Shown here one piece after another: positions 46,393 to 58,593 of a stretch of 64,000 nt of DNA. Each line of letters starts with the position of its first letter. Position 1 is the first letter of the stretch. The notes beneath the pieces were generated by a model. That model did not search any database, was not told the DNA's origin, and saw only the letters and a program-made list of their open reading frames with translations. Origin of the DNA: Rhodamnia argentea (lineage: Eukaryota > Streptophyta > Magnoliopsida > Myrtales > Myrtaceae); assembly GCF_020921035.1 (NCBI RefSeq), contig NC_063151.1, forward strand, positions 33,486,934 to 33,550,933, given 5' to 3'. The translations under genes and the position numbers were made by a program.

Positions 46393-48647
46393 ATGGCTGA
46401 GGACCCTCAGAACACACCTCCCGCTTCAGAAACGCCGGCCCCGGCGGAGGAAGTTGTGGTGGGGGTGGTTCCGTACGTGCCGCAAGCAGCCGAAACACCC
46501 GCCGCCGGAAAAGAGCCGCCGCCTTCGGAAGCCGCCGGAGAGGACGGGCATAAGGTCCCGGAGGGGGAGTTGGAAGAGAAAATCGTGAAGGCCTCCAGGT
46601 TCGCTTCCTTCAAGGAAGAGACCAACGTGGTCGGGGAGCTCCCGGAGGCCCAAAAGAAGGCCCTTGACGAGCTCAAACGCCTCGTCCGGGAGGCTCTGAA
46701 CAAGCGCGAGTTCACCACTCAACCATCACAACCGCCTCCTAAGGAAGAAGAGAAGAAGGAAGACAAAGAGGCGGTGAAAACGTCCGCCGATGGGCCTTCG
46801 AGGCCTGAAGCCGAGGCAGCCACGGAAGTGCCGCCACCCGTGCCAGTGGAGGAGGCGGAGGCGGTGGTGATCATCCAGGAGGTGGTGGAGAATGTGACTG
46901 CGGTCGAAGAGGATGGCGCCAAGACACTCGAGGCCATCAAGGAGACGATAGTCGAGGTGTCCATAACTGCCTCCGCCGGAAAAACAGAGGAGGCGGCGGC
47001 TCCGGCTCCGGCTGCGGCCATAGAAAGCAAGAAAGAAGCTGAACCCATGGCAGAGCTAGAGGAGGTGTTCATCTGGGGAGTCCCGCTCCTCGGCGACGAC
47101 GAGAGAAGTGACGTCATCCTCCTAAAGTTCCTGAGAGCCAGGGACTTCAAAGTGAAGGAGTCCTTCGACATGATCAAGAGCACAGTCAGGTGGCGCAGGG
47201 AGTTTGGCGTCGACGGCTTGCTCGAGGAGGACCTCGGCACGGACTACAACAAGGCGGTGTTCATGCGCGGGCTTGACCGGGAGGGCCACCCGGTGTGCTA
47301 CAACGTGTACGGCGAGTTTCAGGACAGGGAGCTGCATCAGAAAGCTTTCGGAGGCGAAGAGAAGAGGAAGAAGTTCCTCAAGTGGAGGATCCAGTTCCTG
47401 GAGAGAAGCATCAGGAAGCTCGACATGAGCCCCGGTGGCATCTCGACGGTAGTTCAGGTGATTGACCTGAAGAACTCGCCAGGGCTTCTCAGGAGGGAGC
47501 TGAGGAAGTCCACTGGCCAGGCTCTCCAGATTCTTCAGGACAACTACCCTGAGTTTGTAGCCAAACAGGTAAGACATGGTATTATACGTCAACCTCCCAT
47601 AACTGTTTTGTCTTCAGAATGCGAGACATACCATAACTTTGTCTTATAACACAATGAAGGATGCATAATGTAGGTTCGTTTTCCTAGCTATTTCCCTAAC
47701 TGATTAACATGTTCTCGGGGACGAAATCATGTACACGAACTTCGATGCGCCGACTATGTCAGCTCGAAAACCTCCAACAGAGTCTGACGACTCTGTCTTA
47801 TATTGAGTGAAGGTGTTCATCAATGTTCCATGGTGGTACCTGGCCTACAACAGGATTATCAGTCCTTTCTTGACGCAGAGGACCAAGAGCAAGTTTGTGT
47901 TTGCAAGCCCATCAAGAACTGCCGAGACACTCCTCAAGTGATTCCCTTGTTCTGGTTTCTCTTTCATTTTCTCGATCATCACTTGCTGTTTGGTCAATGT
48001 GGGCCTCTGAAACACCTTCATAACGATCTGTCAGAAGAATTTCTCAGTCTGATTCTTGATGATGAAACCAGATACATAGCGCCCGAACATTTGCCGGCGC
48101 AATATGGCGGGCTAAGCACGGAGGAAGAGCAGGAGTTCACGGCTGCTGAACCAGCTACAGAGGTCGCAATCAAGCCGGCAACCAAGCACATTGTCGAATT
48201 CCCCGTTGCCGAGGTAGGCTATTCTTCACGTCAATTACAAACTTCGTCAACATTTGTATTTATTTCTTCTTCTAAACAACCTAGAAATGATCTCAACCTT
48301 GGTTGGTCAGACGTGATGTGCTCTATTCTTGTGTTGTCAACTGTTTTGTGAAATGAAAAATACGGTGTAATGTGCAGACATGCCTTGTGGTCTGGGAGGC
48401 TAAAGTGGTGGGGTGTGACGCGAGCTACGGGGCCGAGTTCGTTCCGAGTGCCGAGGGTTCCTACACCGTGATCGTGCAGAAGACTAGGAAGATAACTCCG
48501 GCCGACGAGCCCGTCATCTGTGGCCGCTTCAAGGCCGGGGAACCGGGCAAAGTGGTGCTCACGATTGACAATCAGTCCTCCAAGAGGAAGACGCTCCTTT
48601 ACAGGTCCAAGACTAAGGCCTGCTCGGAAGACCAATGCCCTTGTTGA
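46393..48647 (+). CDS. Patellin A (Sec14/CRAL-TRIO plus GOLD, 570 aa)
   Basis: Phosphoinositide-binding membrane-trafficking protein of the patellin family, known at the plasma membrane and cell plate. Exons: 46,393-47,568, 47,813-47,937, 48,072-48,213 and 48,378-48,647 (1713 nt with TGA). The long N-terminal part (residues 1-220) is acidic and rich in Glu, Pro and Ala, with the patellin block ASFKEETN. The CRAL-TRIO N region starts near VFIWGVPLL (about 225), with LLKFLRARDFKVKESFDM; the lipid-binding domain follows (PVCYNVYGEF, FLERSIRKLDMSPGG, ILQDNYPEFVAKQ, VFINVPWWYLAYNRIISPFL). The GOLD domain begins around YIAPEHLPAQYGGL and includes TCLVVWEAKVVGCDASYGAE. Exon 2 is joined at AA|A (Lys) using a GTGATT donor. 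It ends in Cys-Pro-Cys, unlike patellin B. The PATL3/5-like length suggests that subgroup, with less certainty. Confidence 0.92.
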
Positions 48648-48649
48648 TC

Positions 48650-49240
48650 AGTAACTTGGATTGCTTTTAGCAATGCGTTTTTTTTTTTTTTTTTTTGAGT
48701 CAGGCTTTTCTCTATCTCTCCATCGTTTTTCATTTTTGAAATATTTCAATTGTATTTGCCGATTTAAATATGTTCTATTTTTGTTCTGTCTGAATTCAGG
48801 AAAGGGAAATACTTTCTTATCGATATGAGTATAATCTCAATCGTAGATTCACATATCATCATCGCATGTTTTGCATAAAAGCACTCATTGATTGAGAGAT
48901 TGTCTTGTCAAAAATACCTGACAGTACTATAAAACTGTCGGACTGTTGTTAAATCCAATTGATTATTGTGAGGACTTCTTTACACTTCTTATTATTGAAT
49001 TTTTTCGGAATGGTTTGAACCTGTATAAACTAAACTCTGCATGCCTTTCTCTTTAACTTTATCAGCTGATAAAGCCTCTTCACTTCGCTCCTTTTCAGCT
49101 GCCTCGCTTTCTTTTGCCCTCTGCATTTGCATTATGAGGGGTGGGGACATTCTCAAGCAATCATTCCATAATCCCCGGTTCACATGACTCGTCGGATCAT
49201 GCGAGTTCTCACTCTCCACGTAAAACTATCGCTTAATTTA
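48650..49240. other. 3' flank of patellin A
   Basis: A T tract at 48,680-48,697 and AT-rich sequence of the probable 3' UTR, then spacer. Nothing else recognised. Confidence 0.35.
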
Positions 49241-49244
49241 TTTT

Positions 49245-49790
49245 GGGAAAAATAAATAATTTTAAAAATTATTTTTTAAAAATTAATTATCTATATAGTT
49301 TAAAACTCCAAATTGACTAATTTTTTTTATCACAAAAAACCTTAAACTGGTATACCCGTGACAAACTTATCACCCGTTAAATTACTGAGTTAGATAGCTC
49401 ATGATCGTAGACGAGTGTACCGATTTGAGAATTTTTACTCTTCGTTTATCACTTGTGTGCTAGTTTGGGATTTTTGTGGTATTAAGTAATTTAACGGAAA
49501 CTAAGATATGTTCTATTTGTCACAAGTGTACCAGTTTAAAATTTTTTATGATAAACATATCTATTTGTGATAAATTTATCAAAAGTGTACCACTTTAAGA
49601 TTTTTCGTGGTGACCCTTTGAAATAATTAGCCAATGATTTCTTTTGGCATTATCGATAATAATAATATGTCTAACATTTTGTGAGTAATGAAAATAGTTT
49701 TCTTTCATTCATTTTTGTATGTAATATAAGCGGTCATTTTTTAAAAAAATATTTTTCAAATAATTTATTTCCTGCCAAACAAATGCATCC
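49245..49790. mobile_element. Foldback-like element, family C
   Basis: Outer arms are AT-rich inverted copies (about 49,245-49,285, AATAATTTTAAAAATTATTT, against 49,740-49,775). Inside them, the left part (TCACAAAAAACCTTAAACTG, GTGACAAACTTATCACCC at about 49,330-49,375) is mirrored by units on the right (TTTGTCACAAGTGTACCAGT at about 49,515 and AAGTGTACCACTTTAAGATT at about 49,580). Non-coding, with no GC core. Confidence 0.55.
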
Positions 49791-49794
49791 TACA

Positions 49795-50165
49795 TGTCTG
49801 ATGTTAAAAGATCTACTACGTTGGTGCATTTTGAGAGCTGACGAGATAAGCTTTGGGTGATGGATAATTACATTGTTGAGAATTTTTATGAACTCATATA
49901 AGGAAAGAGCAGACCAATCCCATTCTATTTGGCCCTATAGATTGAGAGAGTATGAGTTTTGATGGTCGATGATTTTAAGAAGATAGCAATTTATGAACAT
50001 TTAAGGAAACCTACTGACTATAATTTGGTGTTAAACTTTATGTATTATTGCCAATTCAATCATAAACATTTCAATTGGACAAAGTTAGACCTAGAAAAAG
50101 CTTTGCTAGGATTTCCTCCACCTTTCCTCTTCCCTTGGAAAAATAGCTGCCAATCTGCCTTCGAG
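49795..50165. other. Spacer, nothing recognised
   Basis: AT-rich, with a single 72-codon open frame that matches no family. A TGCCAATTCAATCATAAAC phrase at about 50,049 recalls a family A arm. Confidence 0.35.
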
Positions 50166-50180
50166 GGAGAGAGGTAGGGA

Positions 50181-50231
<51 letters not shown>
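50181..50231. repeat. (CT)n microsatellite
   Basis: About 25 perfect CT units, the longest dinucleotide run in the window. Confidence 0.95.
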
Positions 50232-50232
<1 letters not shown>

Positions 50233-50805
50233 TGGCCTCTTTGAAGCTTTCATTTTGTTTATGTGAATAAATTTATGCAACTAATCTTGAGTGAAAGTGA
50301 AGATTAATTTGGTCATCCATCCAGTCGATAGCCGCCAATGAGGATATTCATGACGTTGCTCCACAACATCTCCAAGATTAAGTTGATATTCTCTCCCGAT
50401 TTAGACTTAGGTCAAGTTTTGGGAATTTTACTCTCCCAAACTAGATTTAAATATAGATCTAGGAGTTTTCCATAAGTATTATATCTGTTCTTTCAACATA
50501 TTCATGTTGGTGTCTGCACGACAATGTTGATGAGGAAGTCGAACTTAGACGTGCACCACAAGCCGTTGTAAATGGAGAGAGAGATATCAGCATGTGCTTA
50601 TCACTAATTCTAGTGATCGATCGCCTAAGTTTTACAGTGATAGATTTATTTTGGGGGGAGGAGAGTGTGTTTTTAACTACAAATTATGCTTTATTATTTA
50701 CTTTCTAGCTTTTGATTTGTTCGGAAGTTGTTTGGAATTTGGTAAAATTGGAAGATCTAATTCTCAAACTGTTATTATGATATGAATGTCATCTTTGTTT
50801 TGACA

Positions 50806-52270
50806 AAAAAAAAAATGGACAAATTTAGTCCTAAACTTTTTGCATTTATACCAATTATGTCCATCCGATCAATTTTGATAGAAAATCACCGACATGGACG
50901 CCGGTCGTTCTATGTAGAGTCATCAATATGGGTGTTTGACCCACTTTTTAACCCACTTTTATTCAATTGGGTCACATATGTGTTAGTAGATAAAAATGAG
51001 TTTAGACTTATAAAGCCTATTCAAATATGGATTTTAACTCAACTCATTTTCGACCTATTTTTCGCCATGGTTGCACCTTCCCTAACATCACTTGTAAATG
51101 GGCCTCAATCATATTAATTTATATTTTTATTTTTTAAAAGTTTTTCTTTAAGTAAAAGAAAAAAATTAAAAAAAGTAAAAACTATTTTGGAACGCCGCTA
51201 CCGCCATCACCCGGGACCAACGCCGCTACCGATTGCTAACCGGAGACGTGATGGAAATTTTAGCTACGAGAACAAAATCACTTGGACTATGCATATATGA
51301 GTTCAAATCGTGATGGAATTTTTAGTTAAGAGAACAAAATGAAAAAAATCCAAGGTGGAAAAGTTGATATTGCACACAGCATATATGTGTGCCAAATTCG
51401 ATCCGAGCTCATCTTTGTCCAATCGGGCTGTTATTGGCACGACAATATTTATTCCCGCCTTACGAAATTAAATTTTCCTCGTGAGAATTAACTCACCGGC
51501 GAAGTGGGGACTGCCATGCTCCCCTTCAATAGAGTAATTGGAAACGAGTTTTCCTTTTCCTATGAGAATCAGTCGGAGGAAATATGTTGACTCGTGTCGA
51601 TGCAAACTTGTTCCGGATGCATTCGCCAATCGGGGGTGGCAGTGGGAGGGCAGAGGTGGCGAGGAGTGGGGGGCGATGGTAGGCGGTGGCAGGGGGCAAT
51701 GGCAAGTGGCTGGTAGCTGTGAACGGCAGCGGGCAGAAGTGGCGGACAACGGGTGATAATAAAAAAGATATTTTTATACAAAAAAAAATCTTTTTTAGAA
51801 AATTTTAAAAAAAAATCAATTGCATGAAAATGTTTTAGCAATATTTTTTTTCTTAATAAATTATAAGAAACAAATATTTCATAGTTTGGTTTTTTTTTTG
51901 TCACATCATTATTTGGTTAAATATAGAAGTTTTCAAGTAATACAAGTTGGGTCGGGTCAACTATATATCATTAAATTAAATCTTGTATGAAAATAAATCA
52001 AAACGCGTTAAATGGGTCGAACAATATTCGATCCGGCCCAAACCCGACCCGACCCATCCATTTGATACCTTTAGTCCTATGTGGCAAGACATCATTGATG
52101 TGAATAAATTTTATAATTTTTAAATAAATTTTTTTAATTTTGTATTTCTTGTCTTCTTTTTTTTTTTTCCTTGTTTTTTTCATTGTTGCTTGTGAAGGTC
52201 GCGGCTCTCGCCTAGACCATCGCAATATCCAGCGAGGCCAACCGTCACCCAAGCGAGTGTTAGCGGTCCG
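50806..52270. mobile_element. Family A foldback element interrupted by a hAT-like element
   Basis: The left arm at 50,813-50,885 (TTTAGTCCTAAACTTTTTGC, ATACCAATTATGTCC) runs into GACATGGACGCCGGTCG. The sequence resumes at 52,074 with GTCCTATGTGGCAAGACATC, poly(T) and a GC-rich core (52,190-52,270, GGTCGCGGCTCTCGCC). Removing the 1159-bp insertion restores a typical arm-to-core transition. The right half is missing after about 52,275. Confidence 0.6.
50915..52073. mobile_element. 1159-bp hAT-like element with 8-bp target duplication
   Basis: The left end is TAGAGTCATCAATATGGG and the right end in reverse is TAAAGGTATCAAATGGATGG. It is flanked by GTTCTATG (50,907-50,914) and GTCCTATG (52,074-52,081), 7 of 8 identical. 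Subterminal GACCCA, GGGTCG and CCCGACCC repeats are typical of plant hAT elements. The interior carries no recognisable transposase, so it is non-autonomous. Confidence 0.8.
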
Positions 52271-52284
52271 CCCTAGGAACTAAT

Positions 52285-52980
52285 CAACGTTGATGTTCTA
52301 ACATTAGTTGTGGATTAGGTTGTGTCGAAAAACGACATTCACTATACTTAGGTAGTCATAATGTGTTGCTAGAGACCGCTTTTGGGCACTTTGCTAATGT
52401 CTAGTGAACCTATAGGGTTGCACACAATAGCGAACCGAGTTTATATTTTTCTCGTGCCTTGATCTACTTAAGAAGTAGATTTTAATTTATTCTCTTATTC
52501 TAAATATCTACGCGATCGTGCGTGTTATGAGATAACAAGAAACGCACGATTGGAGATAGACGGTTTGGCGGGCCCGAGCCACCCGACCCCACTTCTTTTA
52601 TTGCGCGTAAATATTGACACGTATATAAAGACGTGGAAAAACCCTAGAGAGGTGGATGAGAATAAAAACGCAAAGAGCCATTCTCTATTGTGAGATCTTT
52701 GAGAGAGTCTCGAAGATTAAAAAGGCAATCAAAGAGGAGAAGTTCCAAGATCCGTAAGCTAGCACTTGGATCGTTGGAGACTTCAATTCACGTGTGTGGA
52801 TACCGGTAGAGGCGCAACACTTAGGGCGTTAATCTAGACACAACGGTTCGTCAATTTAACTTCGATTCGCAAAAGGTACGCCTTGAACTTCGATTGATTT
52901 CAATATACGCATGGATCCTGTCTAGGGTTTTGATTTAGACTTATATTCTGCTGCGTTTTGACAATCCCGAAACCCTATCA
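52285..52980 (+). mobile_element. LTR-like fossil, probably a copia solo LTR
   Basis: The segment opens around TGATGTTCTAACATTAG, holds a TATATAAAG box near 52,623 followed by a leader-like region, and closes in TGCTGCGTTTTGACAATCCC ... TATCA, the usual style of plant copia LTR 3' ends. No primer binding site or pol follows on the right, so it looks like a lone LTR. Old; broken or solitary. Ends are uncertain. Confidence 0.35.
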
Positions 52981-52984
52981 GCGA

Positions 52985-53585
52985 GGACTTTCAGTTTATT
53001 TTCAACCCCCCCGTGACAAATACTTTCATGAATTTTTCAAAGCTTTAACAAAGAAACGCAACGTGAGAACAAAACGACATGTACCATTTCGCCGATCACA
53101 AACTTCCATCCTTGGAAAGTTAATTGGGACAACTAAAAGTGCAAAATCGAGAAAGCACGCAATTATAAAATTTCGTGCTTCTGATTTGAGATCAAGTTAA
53201 AAGTGTTCTAATGTGCTGGAAACTGACTTAGAAAACAAATTTACAAAATGCGAAGGCGAATTCTGGATTCAATACGAAATTGGCTAAGTACATGGTACAT
53301 TTTGATGTACCCTTTGACACAATTAAGACATAGTTACTTCATAGAATCAACTCGGAATTCGAATTTAGCTCACCAAATACTTCCGACTAGTAACTACACC
53401 TACATCACAGGCGATTATGTACCTATTTGGAGGAACCTGCGTCATCGAACGAGATATACTTGACCTGTTACAGTCATCAATAGTATTCTTCTTGACAAAT
53501 TTTTCACCTCGCAATGTCTTAACTTTGCAGCAATCACAGCAAAAAATTGAGCGCAGTGAAAGAAAATGCAATTGTTCATTCAAGT
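52985..53585. other. Spacer, nothing recognised
   Basis: Open frames of 71-80 codons at 52,958-53,463 have no recognisable product. No RNA or repeat called. Confidence 0.3.
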
Positions 53586-53589
53586 TTTA

Positions 53590-54015
53590 TATAAGAGATA
53601 AGTGCACTGGAAAACTCAAAATTTGTCGCAAAAATGCAATTGAGTCTTGAAACTTTTAAAAGTGTAATTTAATCCTAAATCTTGTCACAAAAAATATAAT
53701 TAAGTTCTAGAACTTTCGAAAAGTGCAACCAAGTCTTAGAACTTGTCGAGTTGATGCAATCGGATCTTAAAACTTATTAGCATTTTTCGTTTGTCGGCCC
53801 ACAAGTCCCAGGTTAAGGTGGATCCGGACATATGAAATGACTTGATTGCACTTCTTGAAAGTTTAATTTATTAGCATTTTTTGTTTGTTAAGTTAGATGG
53901 AGTTAATAAAATGATTTGATTGCATATTTTGAAAGTTTTACAATTTGATTGTGCTTCTTGAAAGTTTTAGAACTCAATTACATTATCGTGACAAGTTTTA
54001 GGACTTCAAATATAC
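53590..54015. mobile_element. Foldback-like element, family A, long-arm copy
   Basis: The left arm (53,600-53,790) contains four units such as TGCAATTGAGTCTTGAAACT and TGCAACCAAGTCTTAGAACT. The right arm (53,835-54,010) has the inverse, TGATTGCACTTCTTGAAAGT and AGTTTTAGAACTCAATTACA. TTATTAGCATTTTTCGTTTG on the left recurs as TTATTAGCATTTTTTGTTTG on the right in the same direction. There is hardly any GC core. Confidence 0.65.
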
Positions 54016-54019
54016 TTAT

Positions 54020-56750
54020 CCTCTTATCTCTTTTATGCGAAGAGAAGGAGTTGGTGGGAGGAAAGCAAAAGGTCAGGCTAGGGATGATGTCAACATATGC
54101 TTTCTTCCTCGTTGGTCCCAACCAGAGGCGTCGCCAACATGAATTGTCGCCAAGGACGAACGAGGTTCGCGACAAGGGAGAGGAAGCCAAGTTTGGTGGC
54201 TAATCATACTCTCCACCAACCCATTTAACTGAAAAAAAGATTAGATTGGGACGACGCCTGCTCTGTTTTTGCAGGATGGACGTGCAGCGTCCCCTTTAAT
54301 CGCGCATGCTAGCACCTAATGATGTTGGTATGTGTAGAGTTGCGAAGAAGAAAGCTAATTTTCCTTTCTTTTTTTTAATGTGGAAACCAGAAGAGGACCA
54401 CTGAATTCGTGCGTAGAGCCGCCTCGCCGCCCCGCCGCAGCCGTTTAACGTTCGGTTGTCTTCCTGAACGAGTGAAGCAGAGATAACCTTAATGTTGTCA
54501 CTGCATAGCGTTCGTCCATCATCGTTCTATCTTAAAAAAGAAAGAGAACATTCAAAGGCCATGCCAAATTGCCAACTTATGAAGCGCTTTGGAGACGATT
54601 TCGATCCCCGTTGAGCTGCACCAGACTACTCTTCTTCCCCTATTACAATTCAAAAGGGTCGGAGTAACTCGCGATGTGACCGACCAACGAATCGAGAAGC
54701 ATACCCACACGGTCAACTAGAAACGAGATTCACAACACGCTATCCTTTAAATAACTACGCCGCATCATTATCGTGACGCCGGTGCATCCGTCATGTAAAA
54801 TACTATACCACATAAATTACTTTCCCCGTCCTTCTGTACGATCAAATAATATCAAAGGGTAGATACTAACTCTAAACACATCACGATCACTTCTCTTCCT
54901 ACAAAAAAGCTGAGACCACCTCAATGAAAACGAATGCGATAGATCAAAGAAGCAGACGAACCAACCCAAGTAAATGTCTGGCAGTGAAGACAGATTTCGG
55001 GACCATGCTGTTTGTAATCCCGAATGAAAGTCGAACGTTGCACGGTCGGAACATTAAATGCAACAATCCAGTGAAATGGAGAAGGCAATCTCAGTGCCTC
55101 TCAGAGTGCTGCTAACTATTTGATGCCGGTTTTTTTCCACTCCAAACATCACAACCCTCTAGACAATGTTCTCGGGTGAATCCATCCCTGCACTTGAACA
55201 ACTGTGAGGGAATTCACATAGGCTCCGCCACCTATGCATAGGTCAAGTGAACCGGTGACGGGTGCCTAGATCCGTTCGAAATTCCCGACAATTTAGACAA
55301 TCACTAACTACATCACAACTTCTTGTGAGAGAATCTTATCATTAAGCTACGAATTCCTGGAAGACACACAATCGAACGCAAGCAAGCTCAACCAAGAACA
55401 ATGTGACAGCAACTGAAGACCGGTTCTTACCTAAAAGATGCACTGCGGCCACATCAAGCAGATGCCATCTGGTCAAAAAGGTGAAAGCGGTAAAAACCAG
55501 CACTCCATATAATAAACTCGAATAATTCAACCACTTCCATTCGGCTTCTCCACGCAACAGCACGAATCACCGAGGGTTGAGGGAGATCAAGAAGGCGGGA
55601 GAGATGCGGCCTCATCGAACACACACAAGTATGCCAAACAAACACAGACTGAAAAGACGGCACTCCAAAAAGAACGGGGAATGTGGAAAATGTAAAATGC
55701 TGAAGTCGGAAGCTTGGGAGGAACCATAAAAGTACTCCGATAAAGCCCTCGAAGCGCTGTAATAAAGCCTGAATAAGCAGATCTACAAAGGAAACATCCC
55801 AAGAAAAACCTTTCTCATCACGGGACAGAGTACACAAATTTACATGTTCCCCACTAACAACCAAAACAAGCATACCAGTATTTACATGTTCAAAGCATCA
55901 GAACCAGCAAGAAAGATGTAAAAACTGCATTCAATTCAGTCATCTAGAAAAAGGAGAATGCTTCTTCCCAAGGTACATGAACTAAGCAAAGATCAACACA
56001 CGAAACAACACGATGGCACGAATAGATCAATGCAATAGCAAATAGAAAGCAGCTCCACATTAAAACGGATTCATCCTGAAGAGCTCCAGAATACTCTTGA
56101 GAAGGAAAAACCGAACCATGCCTCTCACCAGGAACTTTAAACGTAGAGATCATTATACCAAGATTATCAAGATTCCTCCAACCGACTACAAAGGAGTCAC
56201 TCTAAAAAGTGGAAGTCTGATAAATTAGATTTGAACACTAAAACCTGTAAGTTACTCGTAAATGGCGACCTTGAAAAAACGCATCTGCCAGCACCTACTA
56301 GTTCTGACACATGTCAACTTCAAGCACATTACATTCATGCACATCAAGAGCAAATGCAAACCATATTCAACAGTGAATAGAACAAAAAACAATACAGATG
56401 CCACACTATACACTAGTGTCTCCATGGCGACATCTTCCCACCCTCCCTAAAGTTCACACCCTCACCTAGAGCATCCAACATGGTACTCCAAATTCAAATT
56501 TTTCCAGATCACGCCTCTCATCGCCAGGAGGGGAAAACAAGGAATGACAACCATGTGGGGAAAAGGGGCCTAAAAAAAGATAAAACCCAAACCTCAAAAT
56601 CCAAACCGATGAATTATTTAAAACAAAATGAAGACATGACATATAATTTACAAGGATTGACCATCGATCAAACTTTTCTCCACGAGAGAGGACGAACATG
56701 AGCATCAGAAACTTCTTACTCCCCAATATACACGAGAATATATCGTGTTT
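54020..56750. other. Long spacer downstream of patellin B
   Basis: About 2.7 kb between the last foldback element and the patellin B stop codon. Composition is more even than other spacers and AC-rich on the + strand. The longest open frame (139 codons, minus, 55,454-55,873) is rich in Phe, Trp and Leu and matches no family. The right-hand end would include the patellin B 3' UTR. A non-coding transcript cannot be excluded but is not supported. Confidence 0.35.
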
Positions 56751-56756
56751 GGTTAA

Positions 56757-58593
56757 CTATGATTGATTTGGTAGGCCTTCATCACCCAATAGGTCAATCT
56801 TGAACCTGTAGAGAAGCTTCTTCTTCTTTGAGGTTGGGTTATCAACTGTGAGCAACACTTTGCCAAGCTCCAAAACTTTGAAGGTTCCATGCACCACCGG
56901 CTCATCCGCAGGTGACATCTTCTTGGGCTTCTGGATATTAACTGTATATCCACCAGAGTTAGGCACAAACTCGGCACCATAACTGACTTCCCACCCAACA
57001 ACACGGAGCTCCCAAACAATAACACATTTCTGCATTTCAAAGAATCTCAGTCACCAACACTAGCATGAGTAATCCATCCACTAGTTTTCTCATCACATAT
57101 TCTGCAGAATATAGAATTAGAAAAACAGCATCCACAACAAGCAGAACTCAAGTATAAGATTGGATGAAAATATCTGTTTATACCTCATAGATTATGATTT
57201 CCACAATTTGTTTGGTCCCGGGCTTAATTGTCATCTCGGTTGCAGGGTCAGAAACAGTAAATTCAGGATTGCAATCACAATAATCTACACTCAAGCCGCC
57301 ATACTGCACTGGGACTTGCTCAGGAGAAATGTACCTGCCAATCATACAAGCACAGTGTTTCGAATGTAACAAAGGCTCCAGAAGGAAACAATTACAACGT
57401 AATGAGTTCAAACGCTTTTGGATCTATTTACTTGAAAAGCATCTCCGCAGTTCTCGCAGGGCTTGCGAACACGAACTTGCTCTTGGTCCTCTGGGTCAAG
57501 AAAGGGCTCATCATCGCGTAAAATGCCAGATACCACCAGGGAACATTGATAAACACCTAACCAAGAACCCCATCATAACCCACAAAATTCATCAATTCAA
57601 ACAACAGGACAGCTGAACATAGCTCATCAACCATGAAATCAACGTGTAACCGCAACGTACCTGCTTGGCCACGAACTCGGGATAGTTGTCCTGAAGCATC
57701 TGGAGAGCCTGCTTGGTGGCGATCCGGAGCTCACGCTTCCCCGGTCCCGGAGAATTCTTCAGATCGCTCACCTGAAAAATGGTGCAAATGCCACCCGGAT
57801 TGAAATCGAGCTTCCGGATGCTTCTCTCCAAGAACTGCACCCTCCACCGCAAGAACTTAGCCCGCTTCTCATCGTCGCCGAACGTCTTCTGATACAGCTC
57901 CTTATTCTGAAACTCCCCATAGACGTTGTAGCAGACGGCATGGCCCTCCCGATCGTGGCCGTGCATGAACACGACCTTGTCAAGATCATCGCCGAGGTCT
58001 TCGTCCACGAGGGCGTCGATGCTGAACTGCTTTCGCCAGTGGACCGTGTTCCGCAGCATGACGAACGCGTCCTTGACCTTGAAGTCACGAGCCCGGAGGA
58101 ACTTGAGCAGGACGACGTCCGTCCGCTCGTCCATGAGCAGCGGGATCCCCCAGATGGAGACTTCTCCGGCGGAGACGGAGGTTTCGCCGGTTTCGGGTTC
58201 TTGCTCCGGGGTTTGCTTGGAGAAAAACGTGTTGGTGTTGAGGGCTTCCTGGACGAGCTGCTTTAGCTCCTCCAGAGCCTTCCTCTCGGAATCGGAGAGA
58301 TCGGCGACCTTGTTGCTCTCCTCTTTGAAGGAAGCGAAGGACTGAGGAGGGAGCTTCTGCGGCTCGGCTGGCGCCTCCAGCTTCTGAGTGGCGTCAACAG
58401 AGACCACAACCTCCTCGTGGGTCGGCGGCGATTTCTCGAGCGGCTCGGACTCCACCGCCGTGGTGGTCGTCACCACGGCCGACGGAGGCGGGGGCAGCTC
58501 TCCTTGCTCCGCCGGAGCATGCTCCCTCGGCGGCTCCGCCAGTGGGAACTCCTCCGTCGCTTGCGGCGGCGGCGTCGCGGCTACATCGGCCAT
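56757..58593 (-). CDS. Patellin B (Sec14/CRAL-TRIO plus GOLD, 493 aa)
   Basis: Second patellin, on the minus strand: exons 58,593-57,661, 57,556-57,432, 57,334-57,184 and 57,029-56,757 (1482 nt with stop). Exon 2 is 125 nt in both patellins, and the AA|G (Lys) joint before YISPEQVPVQYGGL matches patellin A. The N-terminal tail is shorter (about 140 residues) and acidic, with the block FASFKEESNKVADLSDSE. The CRAL-TRIO part begins at SIWGIPLL (about 146) and includes LLKFLRARDFKVKDAFVM, AVCYNVYGEFQNKELYQK, FLERSIRKLDFNPGG, MLQDNYPEFVAKQ and VFINVPWWYLA. The GOLD domain includes KCVIVWELRVVGWEVSYGAE and ends LLYRFKIDLLGDEGLPNQS. It probably binds phosphoinositides and acts in vesicle traffic like its family. 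Length suits a PATL4/6-like member, but subgroup is uncertain. Head-to-head with MIC10. Confidence 0.92.

Noticed and set aside
55454-55873. 139-codon minus-strand frame downstream of patellin B
   Set aside because: Hydrophobic and Phe/Trp-rich like reverse reading of A/C-rich DNA; no start context or homology.
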